64,000 bases of DNA from Rhabditoides inermis (GCA_963966185.1 CAWZYM010000197.1:268501-332500), one strand, 5' to 3'. Shown: positions 41,598-54,082, counted from the first letter of the stretch. A program made the numbers and translations. Notes: generated from the letters alone by a model not told the origin.

Positions 41598-43522
41598 GGT
41601 CTTCGCTGGTGCGTCCGTCCATGTCGGCGGCGCTTCGCTCGGAGCTGATGAAGAAGAAGCTGGCGGCGCGGGTGATGCACCTCGTCGTCACTGGCCGCTT
41701 CACTGACGGTCGACAGGTGCCGTCCCTTTTCTCTTGTCCTCCCTCCCCTCCTCACGGATACCCTCTAGGTGTACGACCGCTTGAAAAAGGACGGACTGAG
41801 CGAGGACGCCGACGACTTTGCGCGGATAGAGAAGCTGGTTGACGATGTGAGTTGTAGTGATTGAGGGGGTTGGGGCTGATGTTTGACTGATTATCGATTG
41901 GCATGTTGCAGTGTTCGGACAGTGGGGATGGGAAGCTGCAGCTGAAGCCGTCGCTGTGCTCGCAGATTGATCCCCGATGGCAGTGGTTCACCACCGACGA
42001 GAAGGCGCTTGTCAGTCCGCAGCCTCATTCACATGCCCTCCCCCCGCCAGATCAGAGATCAGTGGCATTAGCATGTCTCGAATCGTGTTGTTTGTTTTTG
42101 CGGCGAGTGTGGCACGACCTTGCTCATTTCTCGCGTTTTGCAGGTGCGCCGGCTGCAGTCTGCCGGATCGGCCAACTTTGCCCCCACGCGCAAGAGTGGC
42201 ATGCAAGCTATGCAGGCGCCGTCGCAGTCGCTCGGCGGCGGATCCGCCACCCACTCGCCCGAGAGTGAGTAGTCGCGCATCCCCCTGTGGCAGTGGGTGT
42301 ACTCATGGCATGCGTCTAGATGTGCCCACGCCTCCCGACACTCGTGTGCAGCTGAGCGGAGGAGGGATGATCGCCGCTGGCCGGCGCGTCTCGCCCAAGA
42401 TGCCCCTCTCTCAGCAGCAGCAGCTCAGGCAGCCCACACCCAAGAAGGACGTGAGCCCCCTTCAGCAGACCAACATGTGAGTGGAGAGAGTGATGGTTGG
42501 GATGGTGAGTGTTGTTGCAGCGATGGTGGGAGTGTCGGGCGGCGGCGGGCAGAAGAGGAAGGCGCACGCGCCGCCGTTGGCCGGTCGCGAGGAGAGCGCG
42601 CGCGGCAAGAGTCGGCCAGTCCGCCCGAGGACCCCACCACACACACCAGCTCCGCCACACAGCACTCGACTGCTGGCATGCTGCACCACTCGCTGCCGCC
42701 GCCCGCCATCCAGGTGAGTGGGGCGGCAAGGTGTACTGTATGATACGGGGTGCTGTATTGTATTATATAGTTGGTACTTGTAGGTGTGCAAGTCTCGCGG
42801 CGGTGGTTCGTCGACGTCGTCGTCTCGCCAGTCGTCTCCGTCGCGGACGCCGCTCGCGTCGCCGCCGCAGCCGTCGCACGACTGGAACAAGATGTTCTCC
42901 GAGGTGAGGAGGGAGAGGGAGGCAGGGAGTGATGGTGGTTGCGTTGGCAGGTGACTACCATCTGGGAGGCGGACCGCTACTTCCAAATGTTCCACAAGGA
43001 CTACCCCGAGTACATGACGTGCTTTAACCGACTACAGCAGATTGCCGCCGAGTTTAGACAGTTTGAGCGCCAGCTCAACGCCGCCGATCGAGGAACCAAG
43101 GACTATGCCAAGGTGAGCAGCTTCTATTGGTTCTTGCCTGCACGAACTTTGCGCCATTGCCTATTGACTCGAAATGATGCGATTATCACTATATCTTTCA
43201 GCTTATCTTATCAAATTTCAGGTCCGCTTTCTTTTCTGCAGTTTTTTGTGCAGCGATTCGGAAAATGCCGGGGTGTCTGGAATACAATTGGGGGAAAGAG
43301 AGTGTTTGTGGAATGGGATTTATGAATGTGTTCTTTCAGATTGAGCGCTCTATACAGCGAAGGTATGAGAAGGACAACGAATTGCTCAAGGTGGGTTGCG
43401 TTGTGGTTGTCTCATGTTTACTCACTGTGGTTGTTTAGACGCGTCAACGCCACGCGGATCTGCGCTGCAAGCTAGATGTGCTGAAGCGCCGACTGGCTGC
43501 GTGGGAGAGATCGCAGTCGTAG
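41598..43522 (+). CDS. ELL-family elongation factor, C-terminal half (ten exons)
   Basis: Exons 41598-41716, 41769-41846, 41912-42010, 42144-42264, 42320-42476, 42521-42713, 42784-42903, 42951-43112, 43340-43390 and 43439-43522 join in phase into about 394 aa. The first part (KKKLAARVMHLVVTGRF, VYDRLKKDGLSEDADD, DPRWQWFTTDEKALVRRLQS) matches the central ELL region that in vertebrates reads RDRVIHLLALKAYKKPELL. A Gln/Ser/Pro-rich linker follows. The end (KDYPEYMTCFNRLQQIAAEF, RQFERQLNA, GTKDYAKIERSIQRRYEKD) is the coiled-coil occludin-like ELL domain. The first exon begins with two bases that complete the codon left open by exon 6 at 750; its acceptor is the weak gttgag. ATG 41621 could instead start a short separate protein. 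With the left half the total is about 620 aa, close to vertebrate ELL. Confidence 0.75.
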
Positions 43523-44301
43523 GCTCGCAGGCCTACCGAAGTCGCGCGCCCTGTGTGCGGACATCTCCGACCCGGCCTCCTCAGGCGTGTCTACACACAA
43601 CCACCCACTCAGTCCCTTCCTCTCTTTGCCTCCCCTGTGCCCTCTCGCCCCTTTTCTCCTCTCTTTCCACTCCTTCCTAGTTAGTCGATACGGGTGCTAC
43701 AACTGTGTATTTATTCTGTAAAAATTCCAAAAAAAGTGCTGCATATATATTGTTGAGCCCTGTGAGCGAGTGTCCCGTCCCATTCTTCTTGTGTTGTCGG
43801 CATTGCCATTTTCTCCCACCCCTGACCCTTTCTTTCCCACCCGCCTCTCCGAGTTGCTTGCTAATATTTCATAGACCCTTTTATATAATTGCATATATGT
43901 GTGTTATGTGAGTAATTGGCCGAATCGGCCCGTTGTTTGTGATACCGTAACACGTGATATTTGTATTTCCTCTCCGTTTCCTCTCTTGGCTCCCTCCTTT
44001 TGCTCACCCCACTCCCATTACACATTCATATCAGTCGATTCTATCGGGCCGTGCGCAATTCGTACTCAGTTCAAGAGAGATAAATGCGTTGATTCTTGGA
44101 ACGGAGTGTTTGAATGAGTTTGAGGTGAATATTCCAGCACATGCGTGTTACTTGTTGTGAAAAATTACGGGAAAGGGGTTTGCTTGGACTGTGATTTGCA
44201 CGTCTGATATTTACGCATGCGCGTGACAAATTGCAGAAGCGGTCAGAAACAGTCTCGTCTGTCGGGTCGGGGAAGGCGGGGGCAGTCATTTGCGCGGCGC
44301 T

Positions 44302-46229
44302 ATGGCAGACGGCGGAGGGGCGCTCCCCGGCGATACTGATGACCATTCGACGTGAGTGTTTCATTCACCATTGGCGATCGAGATGTGGTCATCGCCGATT
44401 GCAGCGTTGTCGGACGCTGTTCGTGGAACTTTTTGATGCAGAAGAGGGAGAACATGGTGGACGACGTCGTCTATGTTATGAATGAGGTACTTTGTTGTTC
44501 GCATAATGCACTATCAATTACGTTGTAGAAGTTTATCAAGAACGGTGGTGCCTTCATCGAGTGCAACTATTTCGCTCCTGATTCCATTCCTTTTACTCGT
44601 CGAATGGAGATGGTTGACGAGATATGTCAGTTCCTGTGTCTAGTCAGTCTAATCTAGAATTTGCTTACAGGTGCACGAGCGAGCCTTCTTCCTACCGACA
44701 CTTTCGGTAGCATTCAGTTCTACAAGTGGGCGTCGGCCCAGCGCGCACAGGTTAGACGCCTTTTTGCTTTCGATTATTTGTGATTCCTTCCGATTTCAGA
44801 CATCGACTTCGGCACCCTCCTGTGCCTACGATGTCGTCTGCCACGATATCCGAAATGGTATTTCGAACCTACTTGTTTCCTGCTACTTTATATCTTTGAA
44901 GGAGGACTCAATGAGTTTGCTGCCCGGTTGACCGCTCTGAAGCACGACACCGAGTCGTCGACGCTGACATCTTCTCTCCGCTCTCTCCTACCCGGCATCG
45001 GACACGCAGAGACAGCTAGCATGACCTGTGTAGGAGCCTCCTTACTCGGACTAGACACGTAAGCGGTATATTTTCTTCCCTTTTCAAATTTGGATTCAGG
45101 GAACTTGCCGCACTGGCGTTGTACGCGGGTTCAGCGCCGGTCGGGCCGTTTCTATCCGAAATGGATGCGAAGATGCTCTCCTTGTCCAGTGACCGCTACA
45201 AATTCGCAAAGTATGTTATTGCTCACGTAAATCATTTACTCGTGTGATTTAGACTCGGATGTGCCTTCATACAGGACCCGTCCCAGGAAACTGCCATGGA
45301 TCTTCTGGCCATCTCGGAGCGGATTTCTAAGGTTCGTCGGGATCCAAGTGTGAAGTTAGCATGCATAGTGGGTGTTAGGCAGTGTTCACGCGGTAGTCAC
45401 TATAACTATTCAGCAAACCTACCTGGTGACAGCAGCTGTTCTGCTCAACAAGTGCGGCATCTCAACGACCAAGCACGCCCACGCCCACATTGCTGGATGC
45501 TTTCTCGACTTGCAAGAACGTCTCCCCTCAGAAATCGTGATGGTACGAACCGGAATTGTTGTTAGTAGTAATTTTCACACATATATCAGGCTATACGGAA
45601 GGGATTCGGTCTCTCTGATGTTGCACTCGCCACCATAATCAACTGCGTGTTGGTGATCTGTCAGTCAATGGAGGAATGGAGAAAAGGCACACCAAAGGGT
45701 GGGTAACTTTTCCTGAAATTCAATGAAAACGTGTGGCTGATCTGCATGTCGTTCTATTAAGACTTCATCGATTCTCACTTTCAGAGAGTTTGCCTGCTCT
45801 ATTTTATCGCATTGTCAACGCCGAGCCGCTGATGCGCGACCTCATGGGCAAAGATCAACGCGCCGCGTGCGCAGCTGCGATTTTGCCAAGAATTTCCGAG
45901 CTGTCAGTTCACTGTGCGGATATAAAGGTATGTCAAAATGCAGAGCTTAGTAATGTTTTTTGTCAGGTGTGTGGCGCCATTGCTCTACTGAAGAACGGAA
46001 TCGAGGTCATAGTCGGGTCGCGACAAAATCTGATGGACGACACGGTCAAGAAGGCATTGGGACTCGATGCGGGCATGCTCCTGTCTCTGCTAGGTTCTCT
46101 AGTAGGTACGTTTCAAGTCTTGTCATTGTTCATGGACAATTCACAGGCCCCTCCGTTGATGCTAAGGCGATGACGGCCCCTCTGAGGCGGGCGGTTCAGA
46201 TGGACCACCTCCAGTCGACTTGGAAATAA
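44302..46229 (+). CDS. Unrecognised 451-aa protein, complete
   Basis: Thirteen exons join in phase: 44302-44351, 44405-44486, 44529-44625, 44671-44750, 44800-44857, 44902-45058, 45100-45210, 45253-45335, 45379-45542, 45590-45698, 45785-45927, 45967-46105 and 46147-46229. The total is exactly 452 codons with stop, which supports the model. The exon 8 donor (GTTC|gtcggg) is the weakest call. The protein starts MADGGGALPGDTDDHS and is rich in Ala and Leu helices, for example TELAALALYAGSAPVGPFL, TYLVTAAVLLNKCGIS and KKALGLDAGMLLSLLGSLVG; it ends MDHLQSTWK. There is no signal peptide. Membrane segments are possible but not clear; a helical repeat fold is equally possible. Codon use is less GC-biased than in GFAT or ELL. 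I do not recognise the family. Confidence 0.75.
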
Positions 46230-47065
46230 TGAGCATTTATGCATCAGGTATAGTATGTCGAGTAAGGAATAAGTGTTTCAAATTCTCATCATTTCAGGTT
46301 ACTACATGTTTTTTTGTATTTTTACCAATGTATCTCTTTTGCCGCACCGATATGCAACAACATCGACACTTCTTCTCAGTGGTCAGTGCGGGGAGGGGGG
46401 TCGTGTAGCAGACAAAATCTAAGCAACAGTGCCGAACTTTTTAAAGTTCTTATTTTCGATAAGCTTGAAGCATATGGTTTGATGGCGTATAGCATTTCAC
46501 TCTCTTTGCAGCGTTAACAATTCTGTGTCCTCCTACAGTCAGCACCTACTACAGTCACAGCAGCCCGCATAATGTGAGTGGGGGGGGGAGGGGCGGGGCG
46601 TAGAAGGATTCATTGGATTTAGTGAGCTAGTTAATCGCTTTAGTCGTTGAGAAGCCCACATAATGTCAATGTGAGTGCTGGGAGGGGATGTTTGGAGCCA
46701 CCCTATGTTGTCATGTTCTTCGATGTGTCCAGTTTTATAGAAAGCGTGCAACTTGGGAAACATGATGGTTTTTTGGTTGATTAATCATACTTCTAATGTC
46801 CTACTATAATCTAATGTTAAGGTGTGGGTATACTGTACAGATACGGATTCCTTTTTAGGCTAAGATGATGTCATTTCAGATCCTCCACATGAGGTTGATT
46901 GATTACCGGACTGAGATTGATAGTGTTTTCTGGTGCGCTTATTGGGTTGTGCAATTTGCGAAATTTCTCGAAATTTCGAAATTTTAATTCTTTCTCTGTT
47001 GTTTTCTACTTCTTCTGGTTGTGTTGTTGTCATTTTCATATTCTCTATTAATCGTATGCATTTAG
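46230..47065. other. Intergenic region
   Basis: No exon is supported here. The segment is moderately AT-rich, contains a 9-G run near 46578, and ends in atgcatttag directly before the ATG of the next gene, which looks like a trans-splice acceptor. Confidence 0.5.
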
Positions 47066-47239
47066 ATGAATCGGGTATTGCGGCGGTTGGTGTCGCATCG
47101 CGGGGTGCTCGCCCCGCAGTCGCGGCCCTCGTCTGTGTCCGCTTCCTCTCTGCTCTGCGCCAGGAAAGCGGAGCAGCAGCAAAAGCGCCAGATTCTTTTC
47201 AAGATGGGCAACGAGACGCCGTCCCGCGTCGTCAGATAC

Positions 47240-47323
47240 GTCATGTGAGTACCAGTTTTTTAAACATCACGTTCGAGCTATGTCATGTGAGTACCAGTTT
47301 TTTAAACATCACGTTCGAGCTAA
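47240..47323 (+). repeat. 42-bp tandem duplication covering a 5' splice site
   Basis: GTCATGTGAGTACC and the following bases occur twice, starting at 47240 and 47282, essentially identical. The first donor of the M3 gene is therefore duplicated; use of the second would add 42 nt, which keeps phase. Confidence 0.85.
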
Positions 47324-47522
47324 GTCAATGTTTGTTTGTTTTTTCCTCATTGTTTTTGTGATGTTTTATTTACAAAATGATTGTTCAGCTTCCCCACGAT
47401 TCCCGAGGAAACTGTGGAGAACAACACGTTCATGTACAACATCGCGAAGAACGAGGACTGGCCCAAGCTCGCCACCGCCTCCCCCAAGGAGATGTGCGTG
47501 ATTAAAATCATGGCTTGTTTCG

Positions 47523-47627
<105 letters not shown>

Positions 47628-48509
47628 ATTGTATACTATAGTATACCATAATAATAATGTACTTCCAGGTACGAGGGCACCGTTCGTATGTTGATGGAAT
47701 ACGGCGCCACTGTGCAGGAACACCTCGAGCACCTCGAGAAACGTGCGTTTCGTTTTATTGATTTTTAATTTCTATTCATGCGAATCCTTACATTTCTTTT
47801 GCAATTGCACTCTTTGAGAACTATGTATTCATATCTGCGACAGCATAGCGAAACAAACATATTATGGGAGTGTAGAATTAAACTTATCGCAGAGCTGGAG
47901 GCGGGGGAGTCTGCGCAGCTGTCGTTTGAGACTGTGGTGGATCCGCTGTTGACGGAGGAGTACGAGGTGGTCTCTGGCTTTAACATCTCACAATATAATA
48001 TGAGTACGAGGAGGCTTCGCCTTCCAGACCCTCCACCTCAAGATGCTCACCGACTGGCCCGACGGCAACAGGAAGCTCTTCGACTCGGACCTCCACCACG
48101 TGCGTTTATTAGATTGTCTTTGATTCCTTTATTCTTTACTGTAACATTTTTCGAAGCTAACTAGTGTCACGCTGGTAGAATTATTGTTATTAGCAGTACT
48201 GGTTGATAGTGAGAGCGTGAAACTTAATTCACGCTGTTGTACAACAAATGTCAGTTATCGGCCGTTTCGGATTGGTTGTTTCGTGCGTGAAACTGATAAC
48301 CTTTTTTCTTGAGGTTTTCAGAATTGAACCCTTTTCGAGAGTGCGAACGTGGTCAACGACTGTGGTTTCAGATCAAGATCATGTGCGCGCGCGACCAGAT
48401 GGAGAAGTTGACGGACGGGCCGTCCGGGACGGCAACTTCCAGAAGGCCATCACACAGCTATACGAGAACAGGGAGGGACTCAACGAGTGGCAGCTCTCTT
48501 CAGGGTAGG

Positions 48510-49200
48510 GTAATTGATACTCGATTCACACTCTTAAACACGCCCGAAAATTGGTAACTTGGGCTGAGTGGATTCCGGCGGAATGTGTTTTAATCACTGA
48601 TTGGCAATCAGTGATGCGGGATTGTTATGTGCTCTCTTGTTAAGAGGCCAATGGTGGTTCTCACTCGTGGTGGTAGTTGTTTTATTAGAACAACGCAAGT
48701 AATAGCAACACAATTATAGGAACAACAATACAATAAGTTACAACAGTAATTATCGCACACTTCTACGAATGACGTAATAGATGGAGAACGGGAATACAAT
48801 AAACGGGCTAGACACAAGCGTAAGAATGCCTATTGGACGTTTTCCAGCCCACCTCTCCTATCGTAATCCATCGCGTGCGCTACAGTGAGAGTGAATCGAC
48901 GTACCATTGATACTAGGGGTTATAAATAGCCTACGGTATAGAGGGGTTTGATTTCAGAAGAACTAGTGAATGGCAAATCGATTGCACGGCTACTTTTTGA
49001 GATACAGCCATAATATTGCGCGCTGAGATCAAAACTGAAATCATCTCATAACTCTATTAGAAATCAACTTTTTCTCAAAAGTTAACGGAAAATGAAAAAT
49101 TATCTTCTTGAAACACTTTGAAGAAACTGATGTGTGAATGGCAAATCGATTGCACGCCTACTTTTTGAGATACAGCCATAAGATCGCGCGCTTCGAGATA
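48510..49200. other. Non-coding stretch with a palindrome and a direct repeat
   Basis: Holds an 11-bp-arm palindrome ATCACTGATTG-g-CAATCAGTGAT at 48593-48615. It also holds a ~60-bp direct repeat, AATGGCAAATCGATTGCACG to CAGCCATAA, at about 48969-49028 and 49137-49194. No gene is supported. Confidence 0.6.
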
Positions 49201-49224
49201 CTCTCGTCCGCGAATACCAGGCGA

Positions 49225-49379
49225 GAGAGAGAGAGATTGCGAAACTCGCCAACATTTTGCAACACTCCCTCTATTCGATAATTTCACAACCGCACTCAGC
49301 CGCTTTACCTTATCGATCCAGGGAGAAATAGAGAGAGAGGAAGGATGAGAGAGAGATGGTGAAAGAGAGACAGAACGAT

Positions 49380-49442
<63 letters not shown>

Positions 49443-49633
49443 ATGTGGGTGTGTGAGATAGAGAACGAGAGAAAATGGAGAGCAATGGTTTCGAAACACG
49501 CCAACATTTTGCAACACTCCCTCTATTTGATAATTTCATAACCGCACTCAGCCGCTCTACCTTATCGATCCAGGGAGAAATAGAGAGAGAGAGGAAGGAT
49601 GAGAGAGAGATGGTGAAAGAGAGACAGAACGAT

Positions 49634-49676
<43 letters not shown>

Positions 49677-49882
49677 ATGTGGGTGTGTGAGAGAAGAGAG
49701 GAAAGAGAGGAAATGGAGAGCAATGGTTTCGAAACTCGCCAACATTTTGCAACACTCCCTCTATTCGATAATTTTACAACCGCATTCAGCCGCTCTACCT
49801 TTTCGATCCAGGGAAAAATAGAGAGAGAGAGGAAGGATGAGAGAGAGATGGTGAAAGAGAGACAGAGTGATAGAGAGATGGC

Positions 49883-49914
<32 letters not shown>

Positions 49915-49920
49915 CTTTTT
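49225..49920. repeat. Three-unit ~245-bp tandem repeat with GA tracts
   Basis: The block GCCAACATTTTGCAACACTC recurs near 49238, 49498 and 49738, each followed by CAGCCGCTnTACCTT, a CGATCCAGGGA block and a GA microsatellite. It ends just downstream of the stop codon of the membrane-protein gene on the minus strand. Confidence 0.85.
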
Positions 49921-49921
49921 G

Positions 49922-50021
49922 TTATTTTTTTATGCTCACACCCACCAGCGCAATGTTGAGCAACAACAAGAGCACGTAATCAGTGTTGACCAGATTTCGA
50001 CGACTGAAAAAGGGTTTAGAT

Positions 50022-50113
<92 letters not shown>

Positions 50114-50118
50114 GGGCT

Positions 50119-50161
<43 letters not shown>

Positions 50162-50608
50162 GGGAGAGAGAGGGGGGAGCAAAGAAGAAAGAGAGAAGAG
50201 AGAGATATAGAGAGGGGGGGGGAAGTAAAGAAGAAAGAGAGAAAGAGAGAGGAGACCTATAGTAAATCGGCTCATCCAATGCGTCTTCATGTTGCAACTC
50301 CGCCACCAAACACATCGGAGAGGCGTATCCAAATAGACAAATGTAGATGAGACTGGAACAGGTATATGTTATTCAAAACAGGTATACAGTAGCCTACTAA
50401 CCTTCCGATGAGCATAGAAGATTCAATGAACATGAGTTCTACACAGCGTGTTTCTTGTCCCAGCGGATCGGGCATGCCTGCAATACGGTAGAGGTACGGG
50501 TTATGGTAGCTACAGTATACCTAGCAGGTTGCTAGCCAGCATTCCTAGCTGAATCGAGCACACAGTGAACGACGCCATCCACCCGAACTGTTTGATGTCG
50601 ACAATCTC
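49922..50608 (-). CDS. Membrane-protein gene, last four exons (5' end missing)
   Basis: Four minus-strand exons join in phase: 50608-50521, 50477-50402, 50352-50257 and 50003-49922 (with stop). They give 113 aa with three or four hydrophobic stretches: WMASFTVCSIQLGMLASNLL, a segment ending SSMLIGSLIYICLFG, and a C-terminal YVLLLLLNIALVGVSIKK. A polar segment VAELQHEDALDEPIYY lies between them. This looks like the end of a multipass membrane protein, possibly a receptor, but I do not recognise it. The intron before the last exon is filled by a GA microsatellite (about 50020-50245). About 80 nt upstream of the first visible exon a LINE remnant begins, and no earlier exon was found. Confidence 0.6.
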
Positions 50609-50691
50609 CTGAAAGTAAACAACATTGTAAACAAGTAAACAATGAGGAATTGACAAAGCAGATAAAGTAGTTCACAAATAAATCACTCCTC

Positions 50692-51745
50692 GGCCGATGC
50701 TCCGTAGATCATCTGGAGCATTGTCGCCCCTTAGCCGGCGAGCATCGCGTGAACCAGTTCTGACCACTTGACGCGGTCTTGTGCCATGTCCATAACAGCG
50801 TCCATCCACTGCCCGTTGCGAGTGTTCCAAGCTCTGCGGAACGAAGTGTCTCTCGAGGTGACCTTGGCGCGCACGGCAGGTGTGGGCCCGACATCCTCCT
50901 TCAGCTTCTCGTCCCATGTGGCGCGTTTCCTTCCTGGGCCTCTTCTCCACTCCGGCGGCGGTAGTGTGAGCGCAGCTTGCTTCACAATCCGATGGTCTTC
51001 TCGTCGCAGCACGTGTCCCAAGAGACGAACTCTCGTTGCCGCCACTTGCCGCGAGGGGGTGGGCAGCTTGGACTTTTTGCGCAGAAGACGGGAGTAGATG
51101 TTGTTTACATCCCGATACAACTGCGAGTTGTGGCGACGGTTTGGGTAGAAGTAGCCTAACATCCGGCGCAAAAATTTGCGTTCCGCCGTATCCAGCTTCT
51201 CCTCGAGCTTCTTATTGAGAGCCCAAGTACCGGATCCGTAGAGCATCGCAGGTCGGATGGCGGTGAGGTAGATCCGCAGCTTGACGTGATTGGCGACGCT
51301 CGATCTCCACAAAACCTTTTCCAGCGAATTGAAGGCGGAGCAGGCTTGGGCGATTCGCGCCTCCACATCCTTAGTAAGGTCGGCGTCGCTGCTAATCCAC
51401 GAACCGAGGTAGCGGAAGTTGGTGGTCTGCGCGATCTTCTCTCCATTGACAGTGAACTCCTCCTTTACTCCTCGCGGGATGGTCATCGACTCGCACTTGT
51501 CCGGCCTGAGGGTCAGACCGTACGAGGCGGCGAGGAGACTGAGACGGTCGACAGCTTTCTGCAGGTTAACAGGGTCTTCTCCAAGCAGAGCAATGTCATC
51601 CGCGTAGTCGAGGTCGGTGACTTTCCGTCCTGTCGGGTGCAGCTCCACTCCTCCTCCACACTCCTCCACAACACGTCGCATCACGTCGTCGATGACATAG
51701 TTGAAAAATAAATAAGAAACAGAATCCCTGTTTCGGCCCATTATC
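50692..51745 (-). mobile_element. RTE-like LINE, 5'-truncated
   Basis: One open minus-strand frame of about 336 codons (51741-50731) holds the second half of a non-LTR reverse transcriptase: DLDYADDIALLGEDPVNLQK (catalytic YADD), TNFRYLGSWISSDADLTKDV, AMLYGSGTWALNKKLEEKLD and HVLRREDHRIVKQAALTLP. The upstream palm motifs and endonuclease are missing. Other pieces of the family lie at 18889-18972, 35120-35766 and 37171-37783. Three GTAAACA words lie just outside its 3' end, near 50615-50640. Confidence 0.9.
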
Positions 51746-52061
51746 CTGCAGACAGGCTACATCAACGTACTATATATAGAATAACTGACTAAATAATAGA
51801 ATCTAAAAAGGTCAATCCACTGTGGTGGGCCTTCTGCCAGAACGCTCATCAGTGCAGGGCCACAGCGGACGAAAGGAAAGTAGCGAATAAAGTAAAATCT
51901 GGAAGAAAATAGTAGAAACCTATAATGAGAAAGTTAGAATGAAGGTAGTGATCAAACAAACAAAAAATTGCGGAAATAGAAAGGGAACCAAAGGAGAGGC
52001 GAGTAGTCGTCTAGACAAGAGAAAGCAGGAGAGAACGTATTGCGAAATAGTGAGGGGGCGT
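51746..52061. other. Region between LINE and the next promoter
   Basis: No coding signal; AG-rich, with the next gene's promoter starting at about 52062. Confidence 0.4.
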
Positions 52062-52085
52062 CTAGTCTAGACTAGGGTATAAAAG
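52062..52085 (+). promoter_or_regulatory. Core promoter with palindrome and TATA box
   Basis: A perfect 14-bp palindrome CTAGTCTAGACTAG (52062-52075) is followed by TATAAAAG (52078-52085). The ATG at 52117 lies 31 nt further on, leaving a very short 5' UTR. The TATA context AAAAGGCG is shared with the MSP promoter. Confidence 0.65.
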
Positions 52086-52116
52086 GCGAGAGACTAATCG
52101 ATCGGGAGCAGTTGTG

Positions 52117-53065
52117 ATGACTCCTCTCAACAAGAAGCCGGTGAAGCGTTCATCGTCGGGTGGCAGCGGCCATCAGCAGCAGAAGAGGAAGAAGAAGGAG
52201 CGGAAGGGACGTAGGGCTGTACTCCCGAGTGATCTCACTCCGACGAGCGCCTCCAAGGACATTGCTGCCGCGGTGAAGACGGTGGCTAAGGACCTCAAGG
52301 ATCTTGCAGGATTTGTGTACACGAACGTTGTAGTAATCCGCCACCTGGTAACTGCCCACAAGGAAAGGTGGGTGAGTGATGTATAGAATGTGTTAATTCT
52401 GATTTTGAAGTGCCGTCTACTCGAGCGTGCGTGCGTTCCTTCAGTCGCTTCTCGGGCGTCCCGTCGACGTGGGTCGTGTCCGGCCGTTTCAGTACTATGT
52501 GGGGGGGGGGGTGTGTCGCTCCGCGTCGAGATCCTCGATCGACAGGACTACGCGGCCTTGCTCAACAACAAGGGCGAGGTGCGGGAGAAGCTGAACGAGA
52601 TCAACAAGGACAAGAGCGACGACGACAAGACCACGGTAGGAGAGAGTGAGAGTTATATAGTAAAAAGAGAAATTTTCAGATTGCTGTGGCTCAGACGAGC
52701 TCTTCTATGGAGCTCAACTCACGCCTGTACCGTCTCAAGTACGTGTATGTAGAGGGAGAGTTGCTCAAGGACGGCAAGGAGGTAACCAACGAGAGCGTGA
52801 GGGAGTACAGCAAGAAGTTAGACGTGTTCGTCAACCAGGACAACATCACCGTCAACAAGGTAAGAATGAGGACGAGGAAGAATAACGACGAGTGAGTGAG
52901 TGTGAGAGAGAGGAGTTGGCAATATTAGTATTATAAGTGAAGTACAATGAGGAGCAGTTTCTTGCTGAGTTCCCGCTGAAGCTCACTGGAGAGGGCGATT
53001 ACATCTACGATCCCGACGTCGAGTTGATCGACGAGGAGAAAGAAGGCGGAGAGAGCCAGAACTAA
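52117..53065 (+). CDS. Unrecognised protein with basic N-terminus and coiled segment
   Basis: Exons 52117-52367, 52411-52635, 52680-52859 and 52943-53065 give about 260 aa. The start MTPLNKKPVKRSSSGG is followed by a very basic QQQKRKKKERKGRR (nuclear-signal-like), then DIAAAVKTVAKDLKDLAGF. The later part is charged: NNKGEVREKLNEINKDKSDD, ELNSRLYRLKYVYVEGELL, and an acidic tail VELIDEEKEGGESQN. A run of 11 G at 52501-52511 in exon 2 puts the two halves of the exon one base out of frame. Twelve or nine G would restore it, so this is either a base error or a recent slip. The exon 4 acceptor (gtgaag) is weak. The family is unknown to me. Confidence 0.6.
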
Positions 53066-53126
53066 ACCTTGTGTACGGCCGATAAATATGTTGACAAGGT
53101 CGTTGTGAAAGCATCACTGAACACTG

Positions 53127-53690
53127 TTAGAATTTGTATATTTTTTCGGTGAGTATTTTACGGTTCTGAACATTGAAAAGATTAAGTGATCTATTGATAT
53201 CTCGCTTACGGAAACAGTATTTCAGAAGAACCGCTTTAACTGTGGAAGATTTAAAACCGAGACGGCAGAAAGTAATGTAGAGTTCTTCTAGTTTAACCAA
53301 AAGAACAGTGCGATCAGTGCAGCAACGGACAATACGAAGAGCTTCTGATTTAAGATTACCAAAACAGATTTGACGACTAGTAGTGTTTTCAGAATGCGTG
53401 AAGCGATGAACATCAAAGGTGTAATCGTCAGTCTTATTGTAAAGACTTACTTGCCAATGCGTATCGAAACTTAATGTAATGTCAAGGAAATGTGCCTCGG
53501 AATCAGTGAGATTAGTGCGTTCCAGTTGCAAATTGCTAGGAAGATATGCTTTTAGAAAGGTGTCAAGATCAGACTTCTTGTCATAGAGAATGAGTACATC
53601 ATCAACATAACGGAACACTTGGAATTTCTCATTTTTACAGACAAGAGGGTTAAGGAGACAGGAAAACGGACCAGGTTATGCCGTTTGCCA
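53127..53690 (-). mobile_element. Penelope-like reverse transcriptase, C-terminal fragment
   Basis: The minus-strand frame reads FSCLLNPLVCKNEKF, then VFRYVDDVLILYDKKSD (catalytic YVDD), AHFLDITLSFDTHWQVSLY, FTHSENTTSRQICFGNLKSE and a stop near 53127. The V in YVDD and the FLDI block after it fit Penelope-like elements better than the LINEs nearby. The N-terminal RT motifs and any GIY-YIG domain are missing. Confidence 0.55.
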
Positions 53691-54082
53691 CCACTTCTCA
53701 CTGAATGAATAATCCACACTGACAGAAGTCCGCTACTAGCGCGCGGGTAAAACGCCGGTAAGGCGCCGCTAAGCGGGCATACTTCAGACTAGTAGCGCCT
53801 TACCGGCGCGCTAGTGGCGTCTTACCGGCGCGCTAGTGGCGTATTACCGGCGAATCATGAAAAATTACACAGCAGCGGCACTGCTTTTTGTATCGCTTTT
53901 TTCATTTAAACAGAAAATCATTTAATAATTGAATTTATTCCATACAAATATATATAGCCGTACGATGTCATGAATGGGTGTCTTGCGGGTGGGATAATGA
54001 CGTTGGAGTGGATTTCTAGATACGACAGGACAATCAATAATATGAAATAAAAATCTATACAAATAAAAATATATTTGCACAG

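Noticed and set aside
39224..43522. A fusion gene joining the cut gene at 39.2 kb to the ELL C-terminal half
   Set aside because: The third exon ends in phase 0 while the exon at 41598 needs one carried base; joined directly the ELL frame is lost.
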